64,000 nucleotides of DNA, taken from contig JBKGXZ010000001.1 of NCBI GenBank assembly GCA_046546355.1, positions 1 through 64,000 on the forward strand. Reading direction: 5' to 3'. Made by a program: the position numbers and the translations under genes. This DNA comes from CAZBUB01 sp046546355 (GTDB taxonomy: Bacteria > Desulfobacterota > Desulfovibrionia > Desulfovibrionales > Desulfothermaceae). The notes below the pieces were generated by a model. The model saw only the letters and a program-made list of their open reading frames with translations. It did no database searches and was not told the origin of the DNA. Of this stretch, positions 8,475 to 15,735 are shown piece after piece (position 1 is the stretch's first letter; each line of letters begins with the position of its first letter).

Positions 8475-8954
8475 CTAATCTTCCTCTAAGATTTTGATTG
8501 CTGTTCTTGATTCTCCAGCCTCTGCAAAGGTAGCAGCAAATAAAGAATTTTGATATTTTCTAAAAATTGAGCTAGCAGTAGGTGATATTTGTTGTACTTG
8601 CGCTCCGGCTGCTTTTATACGATCAGTAAGCATTGAAACATTAATCGGCAGGAGGAAGTCGTCAAAAATACCTAGTTTCATTGCTTTAAGAGAAAGAGCA
8701 AATTGTTTAGAGTTGTTTAATGTAATAATATTACAAGTTGGGTGGATATTTTTAATTCTTTTTATGGTTTGTAAACCTTCCATTTTCAAATTAGTAAGAT
8801 CTATTAATGTCACATTTATATTATTTTTGCTTATAATTGTTGCTGCTTCTGAATATAAACTAGCACATAATAGATTAAAGCCTTCTTTTTCAAAATGCGA
8901 TTTCAGAATATTTTGAAAGTGAATACTATTTTCAATTAAGAGTAGATTTAGCAT
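8475..8954 (-). CDS. Degenerate receiver-like protein with C-terminal FAEAGE motif
   Basis: A 159-residue protein whose first 120 residues keep the receiver fold (LLLIENSIHFQNILKSHFEK at its start, TLIDLTNLKMEGLQTIKRIK in the middle). The acidic pair is reduced to EN, and the conserved Lys of the K-P motif is replaced (DFLLPIN). The Asp in LIDLTNL remains. It is therefore probably a pseudo-receiver with little or no phosphotransfer. The last 30 residues carry NSLFAATFAEAGESRTAIKI, the motif shared with its two neighbours. The codon composition is strongly AT-rich. Likely role: a binding module in the transporter-control operon. Confidence 0.75.
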   Translation of the reverse strand: MLNLLLIENSIHFQNILKSHFEKEGFNLLCASLYSEAATIISKNNINVTLIDLTNLKMEGLQTIKRIKNIHPTCNIITLNNSKQFALSLKAMKLGIFDDFLLPINVSMLTDRIKAAGAQVQQISPTASSIFRKYQNSLFAATFAEAGESRTAIKILEED

Positions 8955-8974
8955 ATTGTTGTATAGGTTAAAGA

Positions 8975-9301
8975 TTAATCAGTAGCTACAGTCCATCCAT
9001 AGCATATTCTTGCATGTTGCAAACCGACATTGTCTAAAAAATCTTTAATGTTATCTTTGCTCTTTTGCTTGCAATGCTTTTGGGTGGGGGCTAAATGTTG
9101 CAAAGCATATTCCGGACAATTTGCTTCTGCAAATGTTGCTGCATTCATTTGTGTTGAAAAATTATTCTTAAATTTATATAAAAAATTTTTTGGAACATCA
9201 GAAACCTCTGCCATTCTAATAGCTGTTTTATGCTCACCTTCTTCTGCAAATGCTGCTGCAACATAATTCATTTCCAGAAATTTTTTAAGCCCTTTTTTCA
9301 T
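8975..9301 (-). CDS. Small protein with two FAEAGE-type motifs
   Basis: A 108-residue protein, first gene of the minus-strand operon, with a strong AGGAGGGA ribosome-binding site. It consists largely of two copies of the short motif: VAAAFAEEGEHKTAIRMAE near the N-terminus and MNAATFAEANCPEYALQHL in the middle. Each follows an amphipathic, basic-aromatic stretch (LKKFLEMNY; LYKFKNNFS). There are four cysteines (CPEY, HCKQ, ARICYG region and the second motif). I recognise no named domain. The paired motif suggests a self-association or docking element. It is probably expressed from the sigma-54 promoter at 9365-9380. Confidence 0.7.
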   Translation of the reverse strand: MKKGLKKFLEMNYVAAAFAEEGEHKTAIRMAEVSDVPKNFLYKFKNNFSTQMNAATFAEANCPEYALQHLAPTQKHCKQKSKDNIKDFLDNVGLQHARICYGWTVATD

Positions 9302-9364
9302 AATCCCTCCTGCTTACTTTTGCTCAATAATTTTTAAAAGTGTGACTTTGACACTTTATTGTTA

Positions 9365-9380
9365 GCAAGATGAATGCCAA
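9365..9380 (-). promoter_or_regulatory. Sigma-54 (-24/-12) promoter
   Basis: On the minus strand the sequence is TTGGCATTCATCTTGC. It has the invariant GG and GC exactly ten bases apart and differs from the consensus TTGGCAC-N4-TTGC only at one -24 base. It lies about 64 bases upstream of the ATG at 9301, and a sigma-54 activator is encoded 3 kb away. It would drive the operon from 9301 down to the SLC13 transporter. Confidence 0.75.
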
Positions 9381-9469
9381 CTGTAGCCTGTAATTTTATG
9401 CTGTATTTTCAGGATATTGAAGAGGATAGGATTTAATGGGGAAGTATGAAAGTTTTAATAAAGACAAAA

Positions 9470-9517
9470 TGAAACAATTTGAATTGAAGCTATTAAAACA
9501 TTATGAGACAAATTGAA
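9470..9517. promoter_or_regulatory. Direct-repeat candidate activator sites
   Basis: TGAAACAATTTGAA (9470-9483) and TGAGACAAATTGAA (9504-9517) match at 12 of 14 positions, start 34 bp apart, and lie about 90-140 bp upstream of the sigma-54 promoter. That is the usual distance for enhancer sites of a sigma-54 activator. The region is AT-rich, so chance similarity is possible. Confidence 0.35.
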
Positions 9518-9696
9518 AAGAATGTGTTTAGGGTGAATTAAATTTTGTAACTGAATACTATCTACTGGTATTTTTCTTTTTTTTACGGGTTATACAGCTC
9601 CTCCACTTTGTAAATGATTGTACCAAGGGAGCGCTTGGCTTGGCCTGTAATATATATGCTCAACAAATAAAGCCTATTGCAATCAAGAAATGGTAA

Positions 9697-10065
9697 TTAT
9701 TCTCTAATTCTCACTGCTTCTTCAATTTTGGTTATCAGTTCAACAATATCTAGAGGTTTCATTAGAAAGTCTACGGCACCAAGGCGCATGCCCTCTATTC
9801 CTTCTCGGGTGGACCCATGGCCGGTTAAAAGAATAATCGGTAAATCTGGTTTAAGTCTTTTGGCCTGTTGAAGAATTTCTAGGCCACTCATTCCTGGCAT
9901 CATAAGATCGAGCATAACGACGTCGTAGCAAGTTGCATCCAACATAGCCAAAGCCTGTTGACCGTCAGAAGCAGTATCAGTGGAATAACCTCTCAGTTCT
10001 AAGCGTTCTGATAAAGTGGTAATAAATTCTTCTTCATCGTCAACAAGCAAGATTTTAAGATTCAT
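9697..10065 (-). CDS. Single-domain response regulator
   Basis: A 122-residue receiver without output domain. The acidic pair is in LLVDDEEEF, the phosphoacceptor in VVMLDLMMPGMSG, the Thr in ILLTGHGS and the Lys in FLMKPLD, all intact. The start overlaps the end of the kinase gene by 11 bases, so the two are translationally coupled and should be a cognate pair. It closely resembles the receiver at 8040..8444, so the kinase may serve both. Being single-domain, it probably relays phosphate or acts by protein contact, perhaps on the sigma-54 activator of the same operon. Confidence 0.92.
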   Translation of the reverse strand: MNLKILLVDDEEEFITTLSERLELRGYSTDTASDGQQALAMLDATCYDVVMLDLMMPGMSGLEILQQAKRLKPDLPIILLTGHGSTREGIEGMRLGAVDFLMKPLDIVELITKIEEAVRIRE

Positions 10066-11785
10066 TTTCAGCTCCAGAAGCTTTTGTGGGTAATATTACA
10101 GTAAAAGTGCTACCGATATTTAGTTTGCTTTCAACCTTGATTTCTCCACCTAACTTTTTAACAATTCCATAGGTGATGGATAGGCCCAAGCCTGTGCCAT
10201 AATGTTTCTTTGTAGTAAAAAAGGGTTCAAAAATCTGGCGCATAGTTTGTTTAGTCATGCCTTGTCCGTTGTCAGATATTGCTATTTCTACATGCTCTTC
10301 ATTAATTGACTTGGTACTTAATTCTATAGTTCCTCCATTTTTTACAGCGGAAACAGCATTTGTAATAATATTTAGAAAAACTTGCTGTAGTTGACCACGA
10401 TCAGAGTGCACAGCTGGAAGATTTGAAGCGAGACTTTTTTTTATTGTAATATTACGGTGCGTTGCTTCATTTTCCAAGAACCCTACTGTTTCTATTAAAA
10501 CTTTATTAATATCAAGAATTTCGTATTGTGTTTCAATTCGACGCGCGAAGCCAAGAAGCCTCTGAGTGATATCTCTGGTGCGGGAAACAGATTGAATAAT
10601 TGGATTTACAGAATTTAATAACCTTTTCTTGTCATAATATATGTCATTTTCGATTAAATCCTGTAAAAGACCAGCTTTTTCATTGATAATTGACAGAGGG
10701 TTATTGATTTCATGAGCTATTCCAGCAGCTAGTCTGCCTATTGAAGACAATTTCTGTGAATATTCTAATTCTCTAAAAGCGGCTTCTCTCTTTTCATCTG
10801 CTTCACGTATGCGCTTTACTAGCCAAGTTGCAATCACAAAACTAAATAAAACAATAATGAAAACGCTTATAATAAGGATTAATATCATTTCTTTTTTAAG
10901 AGTGTGCCAAGACTCTAAAACAACAGTCTGAGGAAGTACTATAGCAAGCGTCATGTCATGCTTGATCAGAGGAGAATAAATAATAAAAACCTTTCGCCCT
11001 TTAGGGTCATTATCTTCTATAACATGCGTTCCTGGACCTCTGTCCGGAAGATCGGTGGGGAATTTTTCTAAAACATTTCCGTAAAAATGTGAATCAGTCT
11101 GCAATATCCCATCATTATTTACCAAAAAAATATCGTTCGGTTCAGGGACATTTACTGCATCAATAATTTTCTCAAACTTCTGAGTGTCCATGGTAGCTCG
11201 TAGAACCCATGATTTACCTTGTTTTGTCAAGTGTTCCACAGCTAATGCAATATGCGGTTGCTCACGGAAACCCATAAACACATCGCTTACAAATTGTCCT
11301 TCAATATATACTTTCTGTAACCAATCCTGGCGAGCATAATTTTTGTCCAATAAATCATAAGGTCCAGCATAGCTAATTTGTAAGCCATTGTTGTTAATTA
11401 GGCCTAAATCGACAAATCCACCATAATTCTCCTGTAATATACTGAATACACGATGCATAGTTTTTTGTTCTGATAAGGACCCAAATGAATAGCTCGAGGC
11501 AATGAACTTTATTGCAGAAAGCCTTTCTTCTATGAACAACTCAAATGAATGAGTAGCTTTGCTGGAAATGGATCTTATAGGTTTAATTTCTTCTGACTTA
11601 ATGTTTTGTTGATACAATATTGCATTGATTAATGCCATTAAGGTCAAAGGTGTTATAGTAATAAATAACATCACAATAAAAATTTTTCTCTGTAATTGCT
11701 GATATCGTTGTGGCAATTGCAAATTTTTAAGCAGTTGAGAGAGATATGATTTCATGTTTTGCCAATAAGATGTTGCTTTATTCAA
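10055..11785 (-). CDS. Membrane sensor histidine kinase with periplasmic Cache-type domain
   Basis: A 576-residue kinase. A transmembrane helix at about residues 33-55 precedes a roughly 240-residue extracytoplasmic domain whose pattern (YGGFVDLGLINNNG, WVLRATMDTQKFEKII) fits a double-Cache sensor. A second helix is at about 297-318. The cytoplasmic part has HisKA with LSSIGRLAAGIAHEINNPLS and a HATPase domain with ISDNGQGMTKQTMRQIFEPF and GTGLGLSITYGIV. Cache domains bind small molecules outside the cytoplasm; the ligand here is unknown, but linkage to anion transporters suggests a sulfur oxyanion or carboxylate. Its start overlaps the NifX-like gene by 8 bases, and its end overlaps the receiver. 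Confidence 0.92.
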   Translation of the reverse strand: MNKATSYWQNMKSYLSQLLKNLQLPQRYQQLQRKIFIVMLFITITPLTLMALINAILYQQNIKSEEIKPIRSISSKATHSFELFIEERLSAIKFIASSYSFGSLSEQKTMHRVFSILQENYGGFVDLGLINNNGLQISYAGPYDLLDKNYARQDWLQKVYIEGQFVSDVFMGFREQPHIALAVEHLTKQGKSWVLRATMDTQKFEKIIDAVNVPEPNDIFLVNNDGILQTDSHFYGNVLEKFPTDLPDRGPGTHVIEDNDPKGRKVFIIYSPLIKHDMTLAIVLPQTVVLESWHTLKKEMILILIISVFIIVLFSFVIATWLVKRIREADEKREAAFRELEYSQKLSSIGRLAAGIAHEINNPLSIINEKAGLLQDLIENDIYYDKKRLLNSVNPIIQSVSRTRDITQRLLGFARRIETQYEILDINKVLIETVGFLENEATHRNITIKKSLASNLPAVHSDRGQLQQVFLNIITNAVSAVKNGGTIELSTKSINEEHVEIAISDNGQGMTKQTMRQIFEPFFTTKKHYGTGLGLSITYGIVKKLGGEIKVESKLNIGSTFTVILPTKASGAENES

Positions 11786-12137
11786 ATGAATGCTTTTCTT
11801 GGGTAATCTGAAAAATATCTCCTGGAGACAATGAATCTTTGATATACTTTTCTAGTGCGGTCTCCCAGGGTCCAATCACTGCATCTATAACTTGAATTCT
11901 TTTCCAGATCAGATATTGATAATATTCTTCTTCAATCCCACCACAAATGACTGTCTTTATACCCTCTGTCAATATTAAATGACACATTCTCTCGGCTGAG
12001 GCCCTGGAGAGAACTACCAATCTTTCTTCTTGTTTTTTACTCCGTTCATCTAATATGATAATCATCGCTTCCGCAGACAAATCAAATCTGGGAGCAACTT
12101 CTGAGCCATATAATGGGATTAGGATTTTATTCTGCAT
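11778..12137 (-). CDS. NifX/NafY-like (dinitrogenase iron-molybdenum cofactor) family protein
   Basis: A 119-residue protein beginning MQNKILIPLYGSEVAPRFDL. The start at 12137 follows the stop of the sigma-54 activator by one base, so translation is coupled. An alternative start 29 codons upstream would overlap the activator gene heavily. The pattern I-P-x-x-x-x-x-V-A-P-R-F-D, a central acidic strand and VICGGIEEEYYQYL match the small alpha/beta domain of the NifB/NifX family (PF02579), which binds iron-molybdenum cofactor precursors or other metal clusters. No nitrogenase genes are nearby, so here it probably senses or carries a metal or cluster inside a two-component operon. Confidence 0.8.
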   Translation of the reverse strand: MQNKILIPLYGSEVAPRFDLSAEAMIIILDERSKKQEERLVVLSRASAERMCHLILTEGIKTVICGGIEEEYYQYLIWKRIQVIDAVIGPWETALEKYIKDSLSPGDIFQITQEKHSFE

Positions 12138-12138
12138 A

Positions 12139-13560
12139 TTAATCGATTTCGTATTGCTTGATTTTTCGCCACAATGTGCTTCGACCCCACCCAAGAATCT
12201 CAGCAGCATTTTGGCGCTTGCCACCTGCTTTGATTAGTGCGTTTAAAATCATTTGTTTTTCTGTTTCTGCCCATGTAGCTAGAGGTTGCATTTCTTTAGA
12301 GGTATCTGCCTCAAGATCACTGGCTTGTGTTGTTTTTTGCGATATATTTTCTTGGAAATTTTTGTTAGTTTCAGGAAATTCTAACAAATATGATGGCAAA
12401 TCTTGGACTTCAATATACTCTCCTTGGCAAACATTAACGGCGTATTCTATAATATTGCGTAGCTCGCGAACATTACCTGGGTAAGTGTAAGATTTAAGTA
12501 ATTGCATGGTATCCTGGGAAAGGCCCTTTAGGTTTTTATCAAAATCATCAGAAAATATGTTTAAGAAATGATCGATTAATAAATGTATATCATCCACCCT
12601 GTCTCGCAGAGGAGGCAATTTCATTCTTACTACATTAAGACGAAAGAGCAAGTCTTTTCTGAAGCTCCCGTTTTGCACCATGTGTTCTAAATCTTGGTGA
12701 GTTCCAGCAATAACTCTAACATTGACTTCAAAGCCCTTGGTGCTCCCTAATGGATAAATAATTCGATCATCCAGGAAGGTAAGGAGCTTAACCTGAAGTG
12801 CCAAGGGAAGATCCGCAATTTCAGTAAGGTAGAGAGTTCCATTGTGAGCTAGGCGGAACCTTCCGGGTTTGTTCTCCACAGCGCCTGTAAATGCCCCTTT
12901 TTGATGTCCAAACAGCTCTGACTCAAGGAGTGATTCCGGCAGTGCTCCACAGTTGATTTTGACAAAAGGGCCTTTGGCTCGATTGGAGGCTTCGTGAATG
13001 GCTTCTGCTACCAAATCTTTACCTGTGCCTGTCTCTCCTGTTATCATCACAGAGGAGTCATTTTGGGCTATTAAGGGTAGCATCTGAAAAACTTTTTCCA
13101 TCTGGGGGCTTTTGCCAATTATCCCCGAAAAACCAAAGGCCCGAGTATTGCCATCAGTTCGATATTGCAGGGCTCGAATGTCTTCTATGGTTTCAAGATA
13201 GCCAGTGAGACTTCCAGAAGCATCGACCAAAGGGGCAAAAGTGATCCTAGTTGGGATCAGCTCGCGGTTCCGGTTAATTATATCTGTTTGCACACAAGCA
13301 GGTTCTGATTCCTGGGATAGATGCGGGATTGGACATTCTTTGATGCAGATCTGGCTTCGGATGATATTATGGCAGGCAATGCCATAGGCTTCCTGCAATG
13401 AATACCCAGTCAGTGCTGAAAAGACCTTGTTTATAAATATGATCTCTCGTTGATTGTCCAGGATGACAATAGCTAAAGGGATCTCATCCAACATTTTTTT
13501 CAGAGGAACTGGAAAATTAAACAAATCATGTATTTGTGGGATGATGTCCATGTTGGTCAT
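12139..13560 (-). CDS. PAS-containing sigma-54-dependent transcriptional activator
   Basis: A 473-residue enhancer-binding protein. Residues 15-130 form a PAS domain with a cysteine set (CHNIIRSQICIKECPI) that may sense redox or bind a metal cluster. The AAA+ domain has Walker A GETGTGKD, the sigma-54 contact loop GAFTGA (ELFGHQKGAFTGAVE) and an R-finger region. The C-terminus is a Fis-type helix-turn-helix (NAAEILGWGRSTLWRKIKQY). Unusually, Walker B reads LYLTEIADLP, with Thr where the family has Asp. There is no receiver domain, so control comes through PAS or partners. It heads the operon activator-NifX-kinase-receiver and is the natural candidate to activate the promoter at 9365-9380. Confidence 0.92.
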   Translation of the reverse strand: MTNMDIIPQIHDLFNFPVPLKKMLDEIPLAIVILDNQREIIFINKVFSALTGYSLQEAYGIACHNIIRSQICIKECPIPHLSQESEPACVQTDIINRNRELIPTRITFAPLVDASGSLTGYLETIEDIRALQYRTDGNTRAFGFSGIIGKSPQMEKVFQMLPLIAQNDSSVMITGETGTGKDLVAEAIHEASNRAKGPFVKINCGALPESLLESELFGHQKGAFTGAVENKPGRFRLAHNGTLYLTEIADLPLALQVKLLTFLDDRIIYPLGSTKGFEVNVRVIAGTHQDLEHMVQNGSFRKDLLFRLNVVRMKLPPLRDRVDDIHLLIDHFLNIFSDDFDKNLKGLSQDTMQLLKSYTYPGNVRELRNIIEYAVNVCQGEYIEVQDLPSYLLEFPETNKNFQENISQKTTQASDLEADTSKEMQPLATWAETEKQMILNALIKAGGKRQNAAEILGWGRSTLWRKIKQYEID

Positions 13561-13722
13561 AGCTAAGCAGTGTGTTTTTTTGTTTCAATTGGGGATATGT
13601 TACGTTCCTGATTGTTTTAGCCTTGAAACAAATTTTTGTAAAGTAGGAAGAAAGCTCGATGGAGCAGAGCAAACTTCTGAGCCAGAATTGAATATTCAAA
13701 AACTTATGGTGAGCTTTTGGCA

Positions 13723-14730
13723 ATGCTGAAGCTTTGTCTTCCCCCACCTGGCCTGGACTGGATCCAGGTGGGCATCACAACTCATTGTAATGCCGGCTGC
13801 ATCTACTGCCCCAGCCGGGTGTATCGCTCCAGCTGGCAGGCCAGGCATATGGAGTTTGAGCTCTTTTCCAGGTTTGTCACTGGATTGAAGAATGTGGATT
13901 TGATCTATCTGCAGGGCTGGGGGGAGCCCTTCCTGCATCCAGATTTCTGGCGGATGCTGGGGCTGGTCAAGGAAAAGGGCTTTCTGGCCGGCTGCACCAG
14001 TAACGCCAACCTATTGGACTCTGATACCCTGAAGAGGCTGGTGGATGAGGGCCTGGATGTCCTGGCCCTGTCCCTGGCAGGGGCGAATGCCCAGGAAAAT
14101 GACCGCATCAGGCAGGGCACCAGCTTCAGACAGGTGATCAGGGCTATAGAGGATTTGCACAGAATCAAGGCCCAGCAGGGTAGTGATAAGCCAGGTTTGC
14201 ACCTGGCCTATATGCTGCTTCGCAGGGGCTTGAAAGATCTTGAGCAGCTGCCTGGCCTGTTCCTGGATCTGGGGATAGAGCATGTGGTGATCTCCAGCCT
14301 GAGCCTGCCCTTGAGCTCGGAGCTGGAGAGTCAGGCCCAGCTTGCGGACAGCCCTCAGGAATACAGTGAGCTAAAGCAGCAAATGGCAGAGCTTTTTAAC
14401 AGCCAGAATCTGCAGGGCAAGGTGTTTGCGCACCTATATAACCCTTTCCAGGAGCCTGGGGAGTGTACTGAGAACGTACAAAGGGCATGTTGCCTAAGCC
14501 CGGATGGCAGGATTACTCCCTGCGTGTTCACCCAGATCCCGGCCGGGCCTTATGCTGTGTACAGGCATCAGGGTCGGGAGTACCCTCTGCAGCAGGCAGA
14601 TTACGGGAATATAGCCCAGCAGGATTTGAAGAGGATCTGGTATGGCCGGAAATACAGGAGGTTCAGGCGAAAACTGGACCTGGAGATGTGCTCCAGGTGC
14701 GCAAAGAACAGGATAGACACCCAGCTGTAG
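13723..14730 (+). CDS. Radical SAM protein with SPASM-like C-terminus
   Basis: A 335-residue enzyme. I choose ATG 13723, nine bases after GGTGAG; the TTG two codons earlier is an alternative. The cluster motif CNAGCIYC (C-x3-C-x2-C) near residue 22 binds the 4Fe-4S/SAM centre, and GWGEPFLHP and SNANLL follow as in the family. The C-terminal part has further cysteines (RACCLSPDGRITPC and LEMCSRCAKNR), a SPASM-type pattern carrying auxiliary clusters. SPASM enzymes often modify ribosomally made peptides or enzyme side chains. It ends two bases from a convergent secreted-protein gene, and a Nif11-type peptide gene lies 0.5 kb further on. The substrate cannot be determined here. Confidence 0.88.
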   Translation: MLKLCLPPPGLDWIQVGITTHCNAGCIYCPSRVYRSSWQARHMEFELFSRFVTGLKNVDLIYLQGWGEPFLHPDFWRMLGLVKEKGFLAGCTSNANLLDSDTLKRLVDEGLDVLALSLAGANAQENDRIRQGTSFRQVIRAIEDLHRIKAQQGSDKPGLHLAYMLLRRGLKDLEQLPGLFLDLGIEHVVISSLSLPLSSELESQAQLADSPQEYSELKQQMAELFNSQNLQGKVFAHLYNPFQEPGECTENVQRACCLSPDGRITPCVFTQIPAGPYAVYRHQGREYPLQQADYGNIAQQDLKRIWYGRKYRRFRRKLDLEMCSRCAKNRIDTQL

Positions 14731-14732
14731 GG

Positions 14733-15143
14733 CTACCAGACCCAGCTGGGGATGTAGACGTCCTTCCTGCCGGAGTCGTCTTTCATTTTCTCCCCATCCT
14801 CCAGGCTTGGGCAATCCTGCTCTGGATCTTCGCCTTCAGGGCAGAAGCCGGTCCTGGCCTTGTACTTCCTGAGGATCACGATAAAGTCAGGATAGTCCTT
14901 TTCCAGTTCCTTTAAGACCTGCAGGCTCCTGGGATCCTCAGGCAGCTCGCAGATGGTCTGGTAGTCCTGCATCATGTGCTTCAAAAGGGGCCGAACTTGA
15001 GTATACCTGTCCGGGTACTTTTGCTTCAAAAAGTCTATGGCGTCTGATTTGGCCTGATCCCTGCCCTTGTCGCAGATAGGGTTGGCCAGGGCTGGAGCGC
15101 AAAGGGACAAAAAAAGGACAGTCAGCAAAGCTTTTTTGTACAT
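14733..15143 (-). CDS. Small secreted or periplasmic protein, unknown
   Basis: A 136-residue protein with a clear Sec signal peptide (MYKKALLTVLFLSLCAPALA, cleavage probably after ALA). The mature part of about 115 residues is charged and helical, with four cysteines (PICDK, TICEL, GFCPEG, QDCPS) that could form two disulfides in the periplasm. It is acidic towards the C-terminus and ends in VYIPSWVW. No family was recognised. The gene converges on the radical SAM gene and lies about 100 bp downstream of the Nif11-type peptide gene, separated from it by a strong terminator, so the two are probably transcribed separately. Confidence 0.7.
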   Translation of the reverse strand: MYKKALLTVLFLSLCAPALANPICDKGRDQAKSDAIDFLKQKYPDRYTQVRPLLKHMMQDYQTICELPEDPRSLQVLKELEKDYPDFIVILRKYKARTGFCPEGEDPEQDCPSLEDGEKMKDDSGRKDVYIPSWVW

Positions 15144-15206
15144 TTTTTTTCCGCTAAATTGATTGGTTGTTCAGGGCTGGGTCGCGAGGGCAAGCTTTTG
15201 CATCAA

Positions 15207-15237
15207 ATCCGGGCTGCGCAAAATGCGCAGCCCGGAT
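15207..15237 (-). terminator. Strong hairpin terminator after the Nif11-type gene
   Basis: ATCCGGGCTGCGCA (15207-15220) pairs perfectly over 14 bp with TGCGCAGCCCGGAT (15224-15237) around a 3-base loop, followed on the minus strand by a short T-run (ATTTGATG). It starts 13 bases beyond the stop of the gene at 15250..15489. Confidence 0.75.
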
Positions 15238-15249
15238 AAGGCTTAAGGC

Positions 15250-15489
15250 CTAGTCGCACCTGTAGGGCGGCAGCAGGCACTTGTTCAGGACGCGGACAGC
15301 CACATTGTCAGCCTCGCTGCCAGGGGCCTCTTCCTTGGCCTGCTTGATCTCTTGTTCTGTAAAATCGTAGCCTTCCTGCTTGGCCAGGTTCATGGTCTCG
15401 TCAATGTTGCTGCAGTCCGAGCACTTCTGGGCGAAGTCCTGGTCCTGGGCTATCCTATCCATAAATGCCTTAGCAGATTCCTTGGACAT
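15250..15489 (-). CDS. Nif11-leader-type small peptide, possible RiPP precursor
   Basis: A 79-residue protein starting MSKESAKAFMDRIAQDQDFA. I use ATG 15489 because AGGAGG lies upstream of it; 14 further codons are open. Residues 1-55 match the Nif11-like leader family pattern: S-x-E-x-x-x-x-F-x-x-x-x-x-x-D-x-x-x, a middle Cys pair (KCSDCSNI) and GYDFTEQEIKQA. In known systems this leader guides enzymes that modify a C-terminal core peptide. The tail after APGSEAD is about 20 residues with two cysteines (LNKCLLPPYRCD), small enough to be a core, but no clear GG cleavage site is present. A radical SAM/SPASM gene lies 0.5 kb away. Not all Nif11-domain proteins are precursors. Confidence 0.7.
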   Translation of the reverse strand: MSKESAKAFMDRIAQDQDFAQKCSDCSNIDETMNLAKQEGYDFTEQEIKQAKEEAPGSEADNVAVRVLNKCLLPPYRCD

Positions 15490-15607
15490 ACCTTTTCTAC
15501 CTCCTGCTTGTTTTGTTGCCCCTGTATGCAATAGGGGCTGTTTGCCATTTTGCTTCTATAGTGCCCTGACTCATGTGATATCTCGCATCAAGAGCACCCT
15601 CCCCTGG

Positions 15608-15646
15608 CCCCTCCCTCCCGCCTGGAAGACAGGCGGCAGGGAGGGG
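15608..15646. repeat. 17-bp near-perfect inverted repeat
   Basis: CCCCTCCCTCCCGCCTG (15608-15624) pairs with CAGGCGGCAGGGAGGGG (15630-15646) with one mismatch around a 5-base loop. No T-run follows. It resembles the palindromic CCCCTCC/GGAGGGG units in the repeat element at 22893-23208, so it may be a dispersed palindrome. Confidence 0.75.
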
Positions 15647-15735
15647 AATCAGAGAAAGAAAATTTTCGTACCGATAACCGCATAATGCACATATGACGCG
15701 GCACTAATACAGTGAGTGCTCTGGATCCAGCCAGC

